A stretch of DNA of 64,000 nt from Mycobacterium deserti (GTDB taxonomy: Bacteria > Actinomycetota > Actinomycetes > Mycobacteriales > Mycobacteriaceae): the NCBI RefSeq assembly GCF_025345615.1, contig NZ_JAODWD010000005.1, positions 124,001 through 188,000 of the forward strand. The letters run 5' to 3'. The notes under the pieces are model-generated. The model did no database searches. It was given only the letters and a program-made list of their open reading frames with translations, and was not told the DNA's origin. Both the position numbers and the translations under genes were made by a program. Below, in pieces: positions 1-6,747 of this stretch (positions are counted from its first letter, which is position 1; every line of letters begins with the position of its first letter).

Positions 1-177
1 GGCCGCAGACTGCGACGCCTGCTCGCGGCGGTGCCCGCCGACACCGACCGCGTCAGCGCCGCCGTCACCGACATTCCCTATGCCGTCGTGCGTCGCCACC
101 TGCTTGCGCGACGGTCCATCCCGGCGAGCGCGGACGCCATCGTCACCGACTGTGCGAGGGCATTGCTGAGGAATTGA
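1..177 (+). CDS. C-terminal fragment of an unidentified protein (possibly a TetR-family regulator)
   Basis: Frame 1 is open from the window edge to a TGA at 175-177, giving 58 residues of a gene whose start lies outside the window. The fragment is Arg/Ala rich and helical in character, with a stretch reading DIPYAVVRRHLLARR and a final CARALLR, reminiscent of the end of a TetR ligand-binding domain. No catalytic or DNA-binding motif is present in what remains, so the family call is a guess; only the open frame and high-GC codon use are directly seen. Confidence 0.35.
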   Translation, partial: GRRLRRLLAAVPADTDRVSAAVTDIPYAVVRRHLLARRSIPASADAIVTDCARALLRN

Positions 178-233
178 CGGCGTCCCCGGCGCGTCGCGCG
201 GTGCCCGGTGCCAGTTCGTGGTCACCATGGGTC

Positions 234-641
234 ATGGTGTGCAAAGCGCCGCTCATGATCGCCACTGCCGTGGCCGCAGCGACATTGCTGGCCGCGCCGG
301 CAGGCGCGCAGCCCGGGTCCATCGACGACCGCGGTTTCGTCGACACCGCCGCCCGCTGCGACACTTCCGCGGCCGCGGTGGCATTCGGCCGAACCGAATA
401 CGCGCTGATCGCGATCTGCCGGGAAACGGGCCGCTACGAGTACCGCGGTGTGCGGTTGAATGACGACGCGTTGCTCTCGGTGACCGCAGTCGAGACGGCC
501 AACGGCGTGTTCACCGCCGAGAACGACGCGGTGACCTACACGTTCTCAGCCAAGGAACTCGCGGTGGCGGAGAACGGCGAGTTGGTGCGCGCCGACCCGA
601 TGGTGGCCTACGTCGAGCCGCGGCTGACTGACGAGGACTGA
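234..641 (+). CDS. Small secreted protein of unknown function
   Basis: About 135 residues. From the ATG at 234 the protein has a short basic start (MVCK), a hydrophobic Ala/Leu core and an AGA-Q type signal peptidase site near residue 26, so export is likely. The mature part is acidic, has one Cys pair (RCDT and AICRE) that could form a disulphide, and ends in an Asp/Glu tail. The frame is open back to a TTG at 174, but that start would bury the signal peptide; ATG 255 is also possible but would lack the basic residue. No family is recognised. Its 3' end overlaps the convergent oxidoreductase by 34 bp. Confidence 0.55.
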   Translation: MVCKAPLMIATAVAAATLLAAPAGAQPGSIDDRGFVDTAARCDTSAAAVAFGRTEYALIAICRETGRYEYRGVRLNDDALLSVTAVETANGVFTAENDAVTYTFSAKELAVAENGELVRADPMVAYVEPRLTDED

Positions 642-1825
642 AGCGGCGACTGCGTCAACACGCAATGAGTCCGGCTGTAGATCGCCGCCATGCACTGGTT
701 GTTGTGGTTGCACACCGACCGCACGCTCGCGTCGGCCTGGATCCGGTTGATCAAGTCGGGCTCGGCCAGCAGCGCGCGGCCCATCGCGACGAAGTCGAAT
801 CCCTCCGCCATCGCCAAGTCCATTGTTTCGCGATTCGTGATGCCGCCCAACAGGATCAACGGCATCTTGAGCTCAGCCCTGAACAACTTGGCGTCGCGCA
901 GCAGGTACGCCTCCCGATAGGGATACTCGCGGAAGAACTTCTTGCCGGTCATCCGGATGCCCCACCTCAGCGGTGGCTTGAAGGCTCCGGCGAACTCCTT
1001 GACCGGTGCGTCGCCCCGGAACAGGTACATCGGGTTGACCAGTGAACTGCCCGCCGTGAGTTCGATGGCGTCCAGCCCGCCGTCCTCCTCGAGCCACTTC
1101 GCCGTCTGCAACGACTCCTCGGTCGAGATGCCGCCGCGCACACCGTCGGTCATGTTCAGCTTGGCCGTCACCGCGATCGGCGTGCCCTCCGCTTCGACCG
1201 CGCGGCGCACGGCCTGCACCATGCCGCGCGCCACCTTGGCGCGGTTCTCCAGCGACCCGCCGAACTCGTCGTCGCGGCGGTTGATCAGGGGACTGAGGAA
1301 CGCACTGGCGAAGTAGTTGTGGCCCAGATGGATCTCGACGGCGTCGAATCCTGCCTGGATCGCGAACCGCGCGGCGTTCGCATGGGCGTCGATGACGTCG
1401 TTGATGTCGTCCTTGGTCGCCTTTTTGGCGAACCGCATCGACAGGGGGTTGAAGAACCGCACCGGTGCATAGGCCTTCGCCTTGTTCGACCTGGCGTTCG
1501 CGACCGGACCGGCATGGCCGATCTGGGCGCTGATCGCGGCGCCCTCGGCGTGGATGGCCGCGGTGAGTTCGCCAAGGCCGGCGATCGCCTCTGGCCGCCA
1601 CCAGATCTGCTTGCCTTCGGTGCGGCCACCCGGTGACACCGCCAGGTAGGCGACCGTCGTCATCGCGACCCCGCCCGCCGCTGGCAGGCGGTGATAGGTG
1701 ATCAGGTCGTCGGTGACGAGCGCGTTCGGGGTCGCTGCCTCGAACGTCGCCGCCTTGATTATTCGATTGCGCAGCGTCACCGGGCCGAGCTTGGCGGGGG
1801 TGAACACATTGGGCTGAGTGTTCAT
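608..1825 (-). CDS. NADH:flavin oxidoreductase, Old Yellow Enzyme family
   Basis: 405 residues, a TIM-barrel FMN enzyme that would reduce activated C=C bonds with NAD(P)H. Seen: an N-terminal LRNRIIKAATFE block, AQIGHAG around residue 100, the family signature EIHLGHNYFASAFLSP followed by NRRDDEFGGSLENR, the phosphate-binding region GGITN...MGRALLAEP, and a Cys-containing C-terminal block (CNHNNQCM). The open frame runs upstream to 1963, but homology begins at MNTQPNVF, so ATG 1825 is chosen. It is divergent from folD with only 28 bp between starts. It resembles M. tuberculosis Rv3359, which lies in the same neighbourhood; the substrate is unknown. Confidence 0.88.
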   Translation of the reverse strand: MNTQPNVFTPAKLGPVTLRNRIIKAATFEAATPNALVTDDLITYHRLPAAGGVAMTTVAYLAVSPGGRTEGKQIWWRPEAIAGLGELTAAIHAEGAAISAQIGHAGPVANARSNKAKAYAPVRFFNPLSMRFAKKATKDDINDVIDAHANAARFAIQAGFDAVEIHLGHNYFASAFLSPLINRRDDEFGGSLENRAKVARGMVQAVRRAVEAEGTPIAVTAKLNMTDGVRGGISTEESLQTAKWLEEDGGLDAIELTAGSSLVNPMYLFRGDAPVKEFAGAFKPPLRWGIRMTGKKFFREYPYREAYLLRDAKLFRAELKMPLILLGGITNRETMDLAMAEGFDFVAMGRALLAEPDLINRIQADASVRSVCNHNNQCMAAIYSRTHCVLTQSPLQSSSVSRGST

Positions 1826-1853
1826 ACGGGTGGAGCCTGCCACAATAGGCGCC

Positions 1854-2705
1854 GTGGGTGCGATCACATTGGACGGTAAAGCCACGCGCGACGAGATCTT
1901 CGTCGACCTCACCGAACGGGTAAAGGCGCTGACGGCTGCGGGCCGCACGCCAGGACTGGGCACCGTGCTGGTGGGCGACGACCCCGGTTCGCACGCCTAC
2001 GTGCGCGGCAAGCATGCCGACTGCGCGAAGGTCGGCATCAAGTCGATCCGGCGCGACCTGCCGGCCGACATCAGCCAGGCCACGCTCGACGAGACCATCG
2101 ACGAGCTCAATGCCGACCCCGAGTGCACCGGCTATATCGTGCAGTTGCCGCTGCCCAAGCACCTCAACGAGAACGCCGCGCTTGAGCGCATCGATCCGGG
2201 CAAGGACGCCGACGGCCTGCACCCGACGAACCTGGGCCGACTGGTGCTGGGCGAGCCGGCGCCGCTGCCGTGTACCCCGCGCGGCATCGTGCACCTGCTG
2301 CGGCGCTACGAAGTGGAGATCGCCGGCGCGCAGGTCGTGGTCATCGGCCGCGGTGTCACCGTCGGCCGTCCGCTGGGGCTGCTGCTGACGCGACGGTCGG
2401 AGAACGCCACGGTGACGTTGTGCCACACGGCGACCCGGCACCTGCCCGAGCTGGCGCGCGAGGCGGACATCATCATCGCCGCCGCAGGTATGCCGCACAT
2501 GGTCACCGCCGAGATGGTGCGGCAGGGCGCGGCCGTCGTCGACGTCGGCGTCAGCCGCGACGACAACGGAAAGCTCGTCGGCGACGTGCACCCCGATGTG
2601 TGGGAGGTGGCCGGGCATGTGTCGCCGAACCCCGGCGGGGTCGGTCCGCTCACCCGGGCGTTCCTGCTGACCAACGTCGTGGAACGCGCGGAACGTGACG
2701 CCTAA
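1854..2705 (+). CDS. folD: Bifunctional methylenetetrahydrofolate dehydrogenase/cyclohydrolase FolD
   Basis: 283 residues, the usual length. FolD oxidises 5,10-methylene-THF with NADP+ and hydrolyses the product to 10-formyl-THF, supplying one-carbon units for purines and fMet. Seen: LVGDDPGSHAYVRGK near residue 40 with the catalytic Lys, the YIVQLPLPKH signature, KDADGLHPTNLG, the Rossmann motif VVIGRGVTVGRP, and the C-terminal NPGGVGPLT. GTG 1854 is preferred over in-frame ATG 1818 because the family begins with GAITLDGKATRDEI. The downstream DUF3017 gene starts inside its last codons, so the two are probably cotranscribed. Confidence 0.96.
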   Translation: MGAITLDGKATRDEIFVDLTERVKALTAAGRTPGLGTVLVGDDPGSHAYVRGKHADCAKVGIKSIRRDLPADISQATLDETIDELNADPECTGYIVQLPLPKHLNENAALERIDPGKDADGLHPTNLGRLVLGEPAPLPCTPRGIVHLLRRYEVEIAGAQVVVIGRGVTVGRPLGLLLTRRSENATVTLCHTATRHLPELAREADIIIAAAGMPHMVTAEMVRQGAAVVDVGVSRDDNGKLVGDVHPDVWEVAGHVSPNPGGVGPLTRAFLLTNVVERAERDA

Positions 2706-2988
2706 AGAGTTCGCCCGCAAAGTCTTCGCGGTGCAGTGGCCGATCTGGTCGGTCGGGCTGATCTTCATCGCGGCGTTCGGCCTGGTGGCCGTCGGCTATT
2801 GGCGCCGCGGAGCGCTGGTGATGGCGATCGCCGTCGGCGCCGCGGCCGCCCTGCGCATCGTCCTTCCCGACGACCGCGCCGGCCTGCTCGCCGTGCGCAG
2901 CAGGGGCATCGACGTCGCGACGACCGCGACGGTCAGCGCCGCAATGCTCTACATCGCCTGGACGATCGACCCGCTGGGCACCAGCTGA
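2695..2988 (+). CDS. DUF3017-type small membrane protein
   Basis: 97 residues with three hydrophobic segments (about residues 15-34, 40-57 and 72-92) separated by short basic/acidic loops, including IVLPDDRAGLLAVRSR between segments 2 and 3. The GTG start lies 11 bp inside the end of folD, implying translational coupling. This folD-membrane protein pairing is conserved in mycobacteria (Rv3356c-Rv3355c by recollection). No catalytic residues are apparent and the function is unknown. Confidence 0.8.
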   Translation: MTPKEFARKVFAVQWPIWSVGLIFIAAFGLVAVGYWRRGALVMAIAVGAAAALRIVLPDDRAGLLAVRSRGIDVATTATVSAAMLYIAWTIDPLGTS

Positions 2989-3012
2989 ATCTTGCCCAAG
3001 GCGCAAACCCGC

Positions 3013-3780
3013 TCATCCGGTGGTTCGGTACGCCGTGAACAGCGCTGCCCACTGCGCGGCGGTCAAGTCACGCGGTAGCGCGGCGGGGCGGATGCCGTTG
3101 TCGCGCAGCCACTGTCGTGCGGTGGCCCTCGGCAGCCTGCGACCGACGATGTGGCCGACACCGTGTCCGCGGCCGGTGAACACGTCGTGCACCAACGCCT
3201 GGAAGCGGCGACGGTCGCGCGGGTCGACCAGCGGGTCCGTCCGCCGACGGATCGTCAGCAAGCCCCCGTCGACTGTCGGACGGGGTCGAAACGCCGCCGC
3301 GGACACCTTTCTCGCCAAGGAGAATTCGAACCACGGCCACCACTGCGCCGTCATCATCGTCGCACCGCCGACCCCTGCGCGCCTGCGGGCGACCTCCCAC
3401 TGCACCAGCAGCACCGCATCGGTCCAGCCGGGGAAGTGCAGGAGGTGTCGCAGTATCGCGGTGGTGAGGTGGAACGGCAGGTTGCCGACGACGACGTGCG
3501 GTGTGCGGGGCAGGCGATAGCGCAGGATGTCGGCGTCGACGATTCGCGTGGCCGCGGTGGTTCGTCGCGCCAACCTGACCGCTCGTCGCCTGTCGACCTC
3601 GACGGCGGTCAGCGGGCGGCCGAGACGCTGCAGAGGCAGCGTGAGCGCACCGTCGCCGGCGCCGATCTCCACGATGGGTCCCTCAGTGCCGGCGACGATT
3701 TCGACGATGGCGGCGATGACAGAGCGGTCGCACAGGAAGTTCTGGCCGGTTTCATGCCGGCCCTGATGAGGGGAGGACAC
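3013..3780 (-). CDS. erm: Erm-type 23S rRNA (adenine-N6) methyltransferase
   Basis: 255 residues. Erm enzymes methylate A2058 of 23S rRNA with SAM and give macrolide-lincosamide-streptogramin B resistance. Seen: the RHETGQNFL opening at residues 8-16, SAM motif I VEIGAGDG at 37-44, the acidic motif II (AVEVD, 59-63), and the catalytic motif NLPFH at 100-104, the form typical of mycobacterial chromosomal Erm proteins. The length matches the ordinary ~250-residue class rather than the longer Erm(38). The GTG start is supported by GAGGA 10 nt upstream (3790-3794). Chromosomal erm genes near folD are known in fast-growing mycobacteria, so this is probably intrinsic rather than recently acquired. 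See the promoter and leader entries for regulation. Confidence 0.93.
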   Translation of the reverse strand: MSSPHQGRHETGQNFLCDRSVIAAIVEIVAGTEGPIVEIGAGDGALTLPLQRLGRPLTAVEVDRRRAVRLARRTTAATRIVDADILRYRLPRTPHVVVGNLPFHLTTAILRHLLHFPGWTDAVLLVQWEVARRRAGVGGATMMTAQWWPWFEFSLARKVSAAAFRPRPTVDGGLLTIRRRTDPLVDPRDRRRFQALVHDVFTGRGHGVGHIVGRRLPRATARQWLRDNGIRPAALPRDLTAAQWAALFTAYRTTG

Positions 3781-3811
3781 GGGCGCGCATCCTCATCGAG
3801 GTGTTCGACAT
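3752..3811 (-). promoter_or_regulatory. Possible erm leader-peptide ORF (19 codons)
   Basis: On the minus strand an ATG at 3811 opens a 19-codon frame ending with TGA at 3752-3754. It reads MSNTSMRMRARVLPSSGPA and overlaps the first 29 bases of erm in another frame. The ATG falls at about the transcription start expected from the promoter at 3819-3847, so it could be translated leaderless. SMRMR resembles the MRLR (Arg-x-Arg) arrest motif of known macrolide-sensing Erm leaders such as ErmDL. Translation and arrest are inference; the frame could be chance in GC-rich DNA. Confidence 0.35.
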
Positions 3812-3818
3812 GTCGGCC

Positions 3819-3855
3819 ACGTTAGAGAGACGGGTGTCGCGGTTCAACTGATTTT
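3819..3855 (-). promoter_or_regulatory. WhiB7-like promoter of erm
   Basis: Reading the minus strand: AAAAT (3855-3851), three bases, TTGAAC as -35 (3847-3842), a 17-bp spacer, and TAACGT as -10 (3824-3819). An AT-rich block three bases upstream of the -35 is the hallmark of WhiB7-dependent promoters, which drive intrinsic antibiotic-resistance genes in mycobacteria. The predicted start point lies near 3812, about 32 nt before the erm GTG. The promoter sits across the end of the zeta-type gene, so erm may have its own inducible promoter inside a longer transcript. Confidence 0.6.
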
Positions 3856-4482
3856 CAGTGCGGCGGCGACGATCGGTTTGGCCCACTCGGGCGTCGACGA
3901 CAGATCGGGCGGGCCGACGATCTCGCCGCGGTCGAGATGCAACACAAGGAGCGGCCGGGGCGCACGTCCAGCGGCGGGGTCGGCGTCAGCGGAGTTGTCG
4001 TAGAGGCGCAGTTCGGTCAGGTGCGGCAGGAGTTGGACCAGGTTCAACCTGCTGTGCCGCCAGCGTCGACGGATGCTCGACTCCGGAATGTCGTGGCCGC
4101 CGGCGCGCACGCGACTGCGGACCCGGTCGATGTGCATGTCGGCGGTGGCCAGTCCGACGAACCAGATACGTACCTCGAAGCCGAGCGACGCCGCCTCGGC
4201 GAGCCGCCTCGGCATCGTGGCTCCGCCGAGCGTGGTCTCGAAAGCGAAGTCCTTGCGCTCGTCGATCGCCCGCTCGAGCAGGCGCTTGCCCTGTTGCCAC
4301 GCCATGGCGTTCGCACTCACCTGATCGAGACCCGGATTCGCGGCGATCAACTCGCGCGCGGCTTCGTCGGGATTGAAGTAGTCGGCGCCCGACGTTCGGA
4401 TCGTGGCGCCGCCGATGCTGCTCTTGCCTGCACCGTTGACACCGGCCAGGACGTACAGGCGCGGCGCAGCCTTACGGGCCAT
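3844..4482 (-). CDS. Zeta-toxin-like P-loop kinase, probable toxin
   Basis: 212 residues. Zeta-family kinases phosphorylate UDP-N-acetylglucosamine or related substrates and poison cell-wall synthesis. Seen: Walker A GVNGAGKSS at residues 14-22, the DYFNPDEAA segment with the candidate catalytic Asp39, FAFETTLGG after it, and an Arg-rich segment (RVRSRVRAGGHDIPESSIRRR) at the phosphate-binding position of related kinases. It begins 12 bp after the antitoxin gene on the same strand, indicating one operon. Classical zeta toxins pair with epsilon antitoxins; here the partner looks Phd/YefM-like. Toxicity is inferred, and a non-toxic small-molecule kinase remains possible. Confidence 0.75.
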   Translation of the reverse strand: MARKAAPRLYVLAGVNGAGKSSIGGATIRTSGADYFNPDEAARELIAANPGLDQVSANAMAWQQGKRLLERAIDERKDFAFETTLGGATMPRRLAEAASLGFEVRIWFVGLATADMHIDRVRSRVRAGGHDIPESSIRRRWRHSRLNLVQLLPHLTELRLYDNSADADPAAGRAPRPLLVLHLDRGEIVGPPDLSSTPEWAKPIVAAALKIS

Positions 4483-4494
4483 GCGAGAAACGGG

Positions 4495-4845
4495 CTAGCG
4501 TTCGGCGCGTGCCGCCTTGACCGCAGCGTCACCGAGTTGGTCCGGTGCGGCGTCGAACGCCGATGTCATCGCGCGCTTCGAACTCGGTGCCTGCATCTTC
4601 TCGAGCAGCTCGTCGAACTGCGAGGCCAGATCGTCGAGTGCCGGCGTGCCGGCCCGGGTCAGCGCTTCGAACTCCGCATAGGACAGCAGCACCGCCTTGG
4701 GGGTGTTGTGTTTGGTGATCGCGACGGCACCGCCCAGCGCGGCCTGTTCGAAGATCGTGGCGAACTCGTTCTTGAAGCGGGTAGCGGCGACGGTCGGGAC
4801 GTCGACCAGCTCGCCTTCGCGATTACGGAACGTCAGTGTGGCCAT
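4495..4845 (-). CDS. Phd/YefM-type antitoxin
   Basis: 116 residues. The central part, VAATRFKNEFATIFEQA followed by AVAITKHNTPKAVLLSYAEFEAL, follows the Phd/YefM pattern: an N-terminal DNA-binding fold with the GxVxITxxxxPxAVLxS signature. The C-terminal third (from about residue 68) is charged and should be the toxin-wrapping segment. The gene precedes the zeta-like kinase by 12 bp. The ATG lies 6 nt after a TAGAAT hexamer, suggesting a leaderless mRNA, and a strong palindrome covers the promoter, consistent with autorepression. The kinase-Phd combination is unusual. Confidence 0.75.
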   Translation of the reverse strand: MATLTFRNREGELVDVPTVAATRFKNEFATIFEQAALGGAVAITKHNTPKAVLLSYAEFEALTRAGTPALDDLASQFDELLEKMQAPSSKRAMTSAFDAAPDQLGDAAVKAARAER

Positions 4846-4890
4846 GACGTCATTCTAGCCGTTATGGCCAAAACGTCCATTATGGACGTT
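4839..4890 (-). promoter_or_regulatory. Antitoxin operon promoter and palindromic operator
   Basis: AACGTCCAT (4872-4880), one base, then ATGGACGTT (4882-4890): a perfect 9-bp inverted repeat. A minus-strand -10 TAGAAT lies at 4857-4852, and the palindrome covers the -35 position. Two further symmetries are visible: TGACGTCA at 4845-4852 and TGGCCAT/ATGGCCA at 4839-4845 and 4864-4870. This arrangement suits binding by the antitoxin or toxin-antitoxin complex, as in other Phd/YefM systems; binding itself is inferred. Confidence 0.6.
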
Positions 4891-4900
4891 CGGCGGAAAT

Positions 4901-5629
4901 TCACGCCAGCGTCGCGCGGATGCACACAGTGACGTACGGCAGCGCCAGACCCTCGGTGTTCGCAAGCGCCGGATGCGTCGCCAGCAGGTCCCGGACCCGG
5001 TCCAGGGTGTGTGTCCGCACGTTCTCGGGCGAGGTGATGCAGTAACTGCGCGAGGCGACGAGGTCGATCAGTGCCTGCGGGGTCAGGTAGCTGGTCCACT
5101 CGACCGAGTTGTGTTCGACATCGGTGAACGGGGCGGGCACCGTTGTCGTGTCGTTGAATTGGGCGTTTTCGTGGCCGATGATGCGGCCGAGGTCTTTGAC
5201 CCAGCCCAGCCGCTCGTCACGAGCGTTCCACACCAGCCCGAGCCGGCCGCCGGGGCGCAGCACCCGCGCGATCTCCGTGACCGCGCGTTCGGTGTCGAAC
5301 CAGTGCCAGGCCTGGGCCACCAGGACGGCGTCGACACTGTCGTCGGGCAGCGGGATCTCCTCGGCGGTGCCCAACAGCGCCGGGGTGTCGGGAAGCGAAT
5401 TGCTCAGCAGCTCGAGCATCTCGGGGATCGGGTCCACGGCGAGCACGTCGAGGCCGCGTTCCACGAGGCGGGTGGTCAGCTTGCCCGTGCCTGCGCCGAG
5501 ATCCAGCACGTCGCGGGCGCCGGGAGGCAGCAGCCAGTTGATCGCTTCGGGGGGGTAGGACGGCCTGCCGCGCTCGTAGGCCGCGGCTTCGGCGCCGAAT
5601 GACAGCGAGCGCTGCTGCGAGCGGGTCAC
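4901..5629 (-). CDS. Class I SAM-dependent methyltransferase
   Basis: 242 residues. Seen: SAM motif I DVLDLGAGTGKLT near residue 40, VDPIPEML (acidic motif II), the DAVLVAQAWHWF motif and RVLRPGGRLGLVWN. This is the methyltransferase-11 fold. The GTG start overlaps the metX stop as GTGA; the open frame continues upstream but only inside metX. The gene is third in the methionine operon, the same arrangement as M. tuberculosis Rv3340-Rv3341-Rv3342. It is probably made under the same SAM-responsive control. The substrate is unknown. Confidence 0.9.
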   Translation of the reverse strand: MTRSQQRSLSFGAEAAAYERGRPSYPPEAINWLLPPGARDVLDLGAGTGKLTTRLVERGLDVLAVDPIPEMLELLSNSLPDTPALLGTAEEIPLPDDSVDAVLVAQAWHWFDTERAVTEIARVLRPGGRLGLVWNARDERLGWVKDLGRIIGHENAQFNDTTTVPAPFTDVEHNSVEWTSYLTPQALIDLVASRSYCITSPENVRTHTLDRVRDLLATHPALANTEGLALPYVTVCIRATLA

Positions 5630-6747
5630 CGTTCGGCCAGCTCCAACGTGTACCGGATCAACTTGCCCACCGCCTCCGTCTCGACCAGAAAGCCGTCGTG
5701 GCCGTACATCGAATCGACCACGTTCAGCTCGGTACAACCCGGGAGCAGCTCGGCCAATTCCTCCTGAAGCCGCAGCGGGTACAACCGGTCCGACGTGATG
5801 CCGCCGACCACGACCGGCACGGGACAGCTGCGCAAGGCTGATGCCACACCGTCCCGCCCACGACCGACGTCGTGACTGGACAGCGAATCGGTGAGCGCGA
5901 CATATGTCCCCGCATCGAACCGGTCCACCAATTTGCGGCCCTGATGCTCGAGGTAGCTCTGCACCGCATAGCGGCCGCCGATCGCCGGATCCTCACCGGG
6001 CTGCGCGTCGTTGGCGAACCGGGTGTCGAGTTCCTCCTCGCCCCGGTACGTCAGGTGCGCGAAGCGCCGGGCGATCTCCATGCCGATGTCGGGGGAGCGC
6101 CCGGTGCCGTAGTAGTCGCCGTCCTGCCAGTTCGGATCCGACTTGATGGCCGCCACCTGCGTGCTCTGGGTGCCGATCTGGTCAGCGGTGGCCCGGGCGC
6201 CGACCGCCAGCACCAGCGCGGCGCGCACCGTGTCGGGATGGCCGACGATCCACTCGAGCGCACGCGCCCCGCCCATCGAGCCGCCGACCACCGCCGCGAC
6301 CCGGGTGATGCCCAGCGCAGCCAACGCCGCGAGGTCAGCCTCGACCTGGTCGCGTATCGACACGACGGGAAACCGTGAGCCCCACGGCTTTCCGTCAGCA
6401 TGCAGTGAGCTGGGGCCCGTCGATCCCCGGCAGCCACCCAGCACATTGGTGGACACCGCGCACCAACGGTCGGTGTCGATCGGTGCGCCAGGGCCTGCCA
6501 CACCTTCCCACCAGCCCTCGGTCTCGGCTCCGGGGCCGGTCGGGCCGGTGACGTGCGAATCACCGGTCAGCGCATGCAGGACGACGACCACGTTGTCGCG
6601 GGTGGGCGAGAGCTCGCCCCAGCGCTGCACGGCGATCTGCACGTCCTCGATGACCGTGCCGTTCTCCAGCGTCAACGCACCGATGTCCACCACACCGACG
6701 TCACCTTCGGCGGGCAGGCTCACAGTTTCCACCTCGGAGATCGTCAT
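5626..6747 (-). CDS. metX: Homoserine O-acetyltransferase MetX
   Basis: 373 residues, an alpha/beta-hydrolase-fold acyltransferase that makes O-acetylhomoserine from homoserine and acetyl-CoA, the first committed step of methionine synthesis. Seen: LHALTGDSH (oxyanion region), NVLGGCRGSTGP, the nucleophile elbow GGSMGG with Ser157, Asp in GITSDRLYPL, and His in GHDGFL. The ATG immediately follows the metY stop codon with no gap, and the methyltransferase start overlaps its own stop, so the three genes are tightly coupled. Confidence 0.97.
   Translation of the reverse strand: MTISEVETVSLPAEGDVGVVDIGALTLENGTVIEDVQIAVQRWGELSPTRDNVVVVLHALTGDSHVTGPTGPGAETEGWWEGVAGPGAPIDTDRWCAVSTNVLGGCRGSTGPSSLHADGKPWGSRFPVVSIRDQVEADLAALAALGITRVAAVVGGSMGGARALEWIVGHPDTVRAALVLAVGARATADQIGTQSTQVAAIKSDPNWQDGDYYGTGRSPDIGMEIARRFAHLTYRGEEELDTRFANDAQPGEDPAIGGRYAVQSYLEHQGRKLVDRFDAGTYVALTDSLSSHDVGRGRDGVASALRSCPVPVVVGGITSDRLYPLRLQEELAELLPGCTELNVVDSMYGHDGFLVETEAVGKLIRYTLELAER

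Noticed and set aside
873..2768. 631-codon minus-strand frame across folD and the oxidoreductase
   Set aside because: Shadow frame, Arg/His/Gly-rich without motifs, overlapping two genes with clear family signatures.
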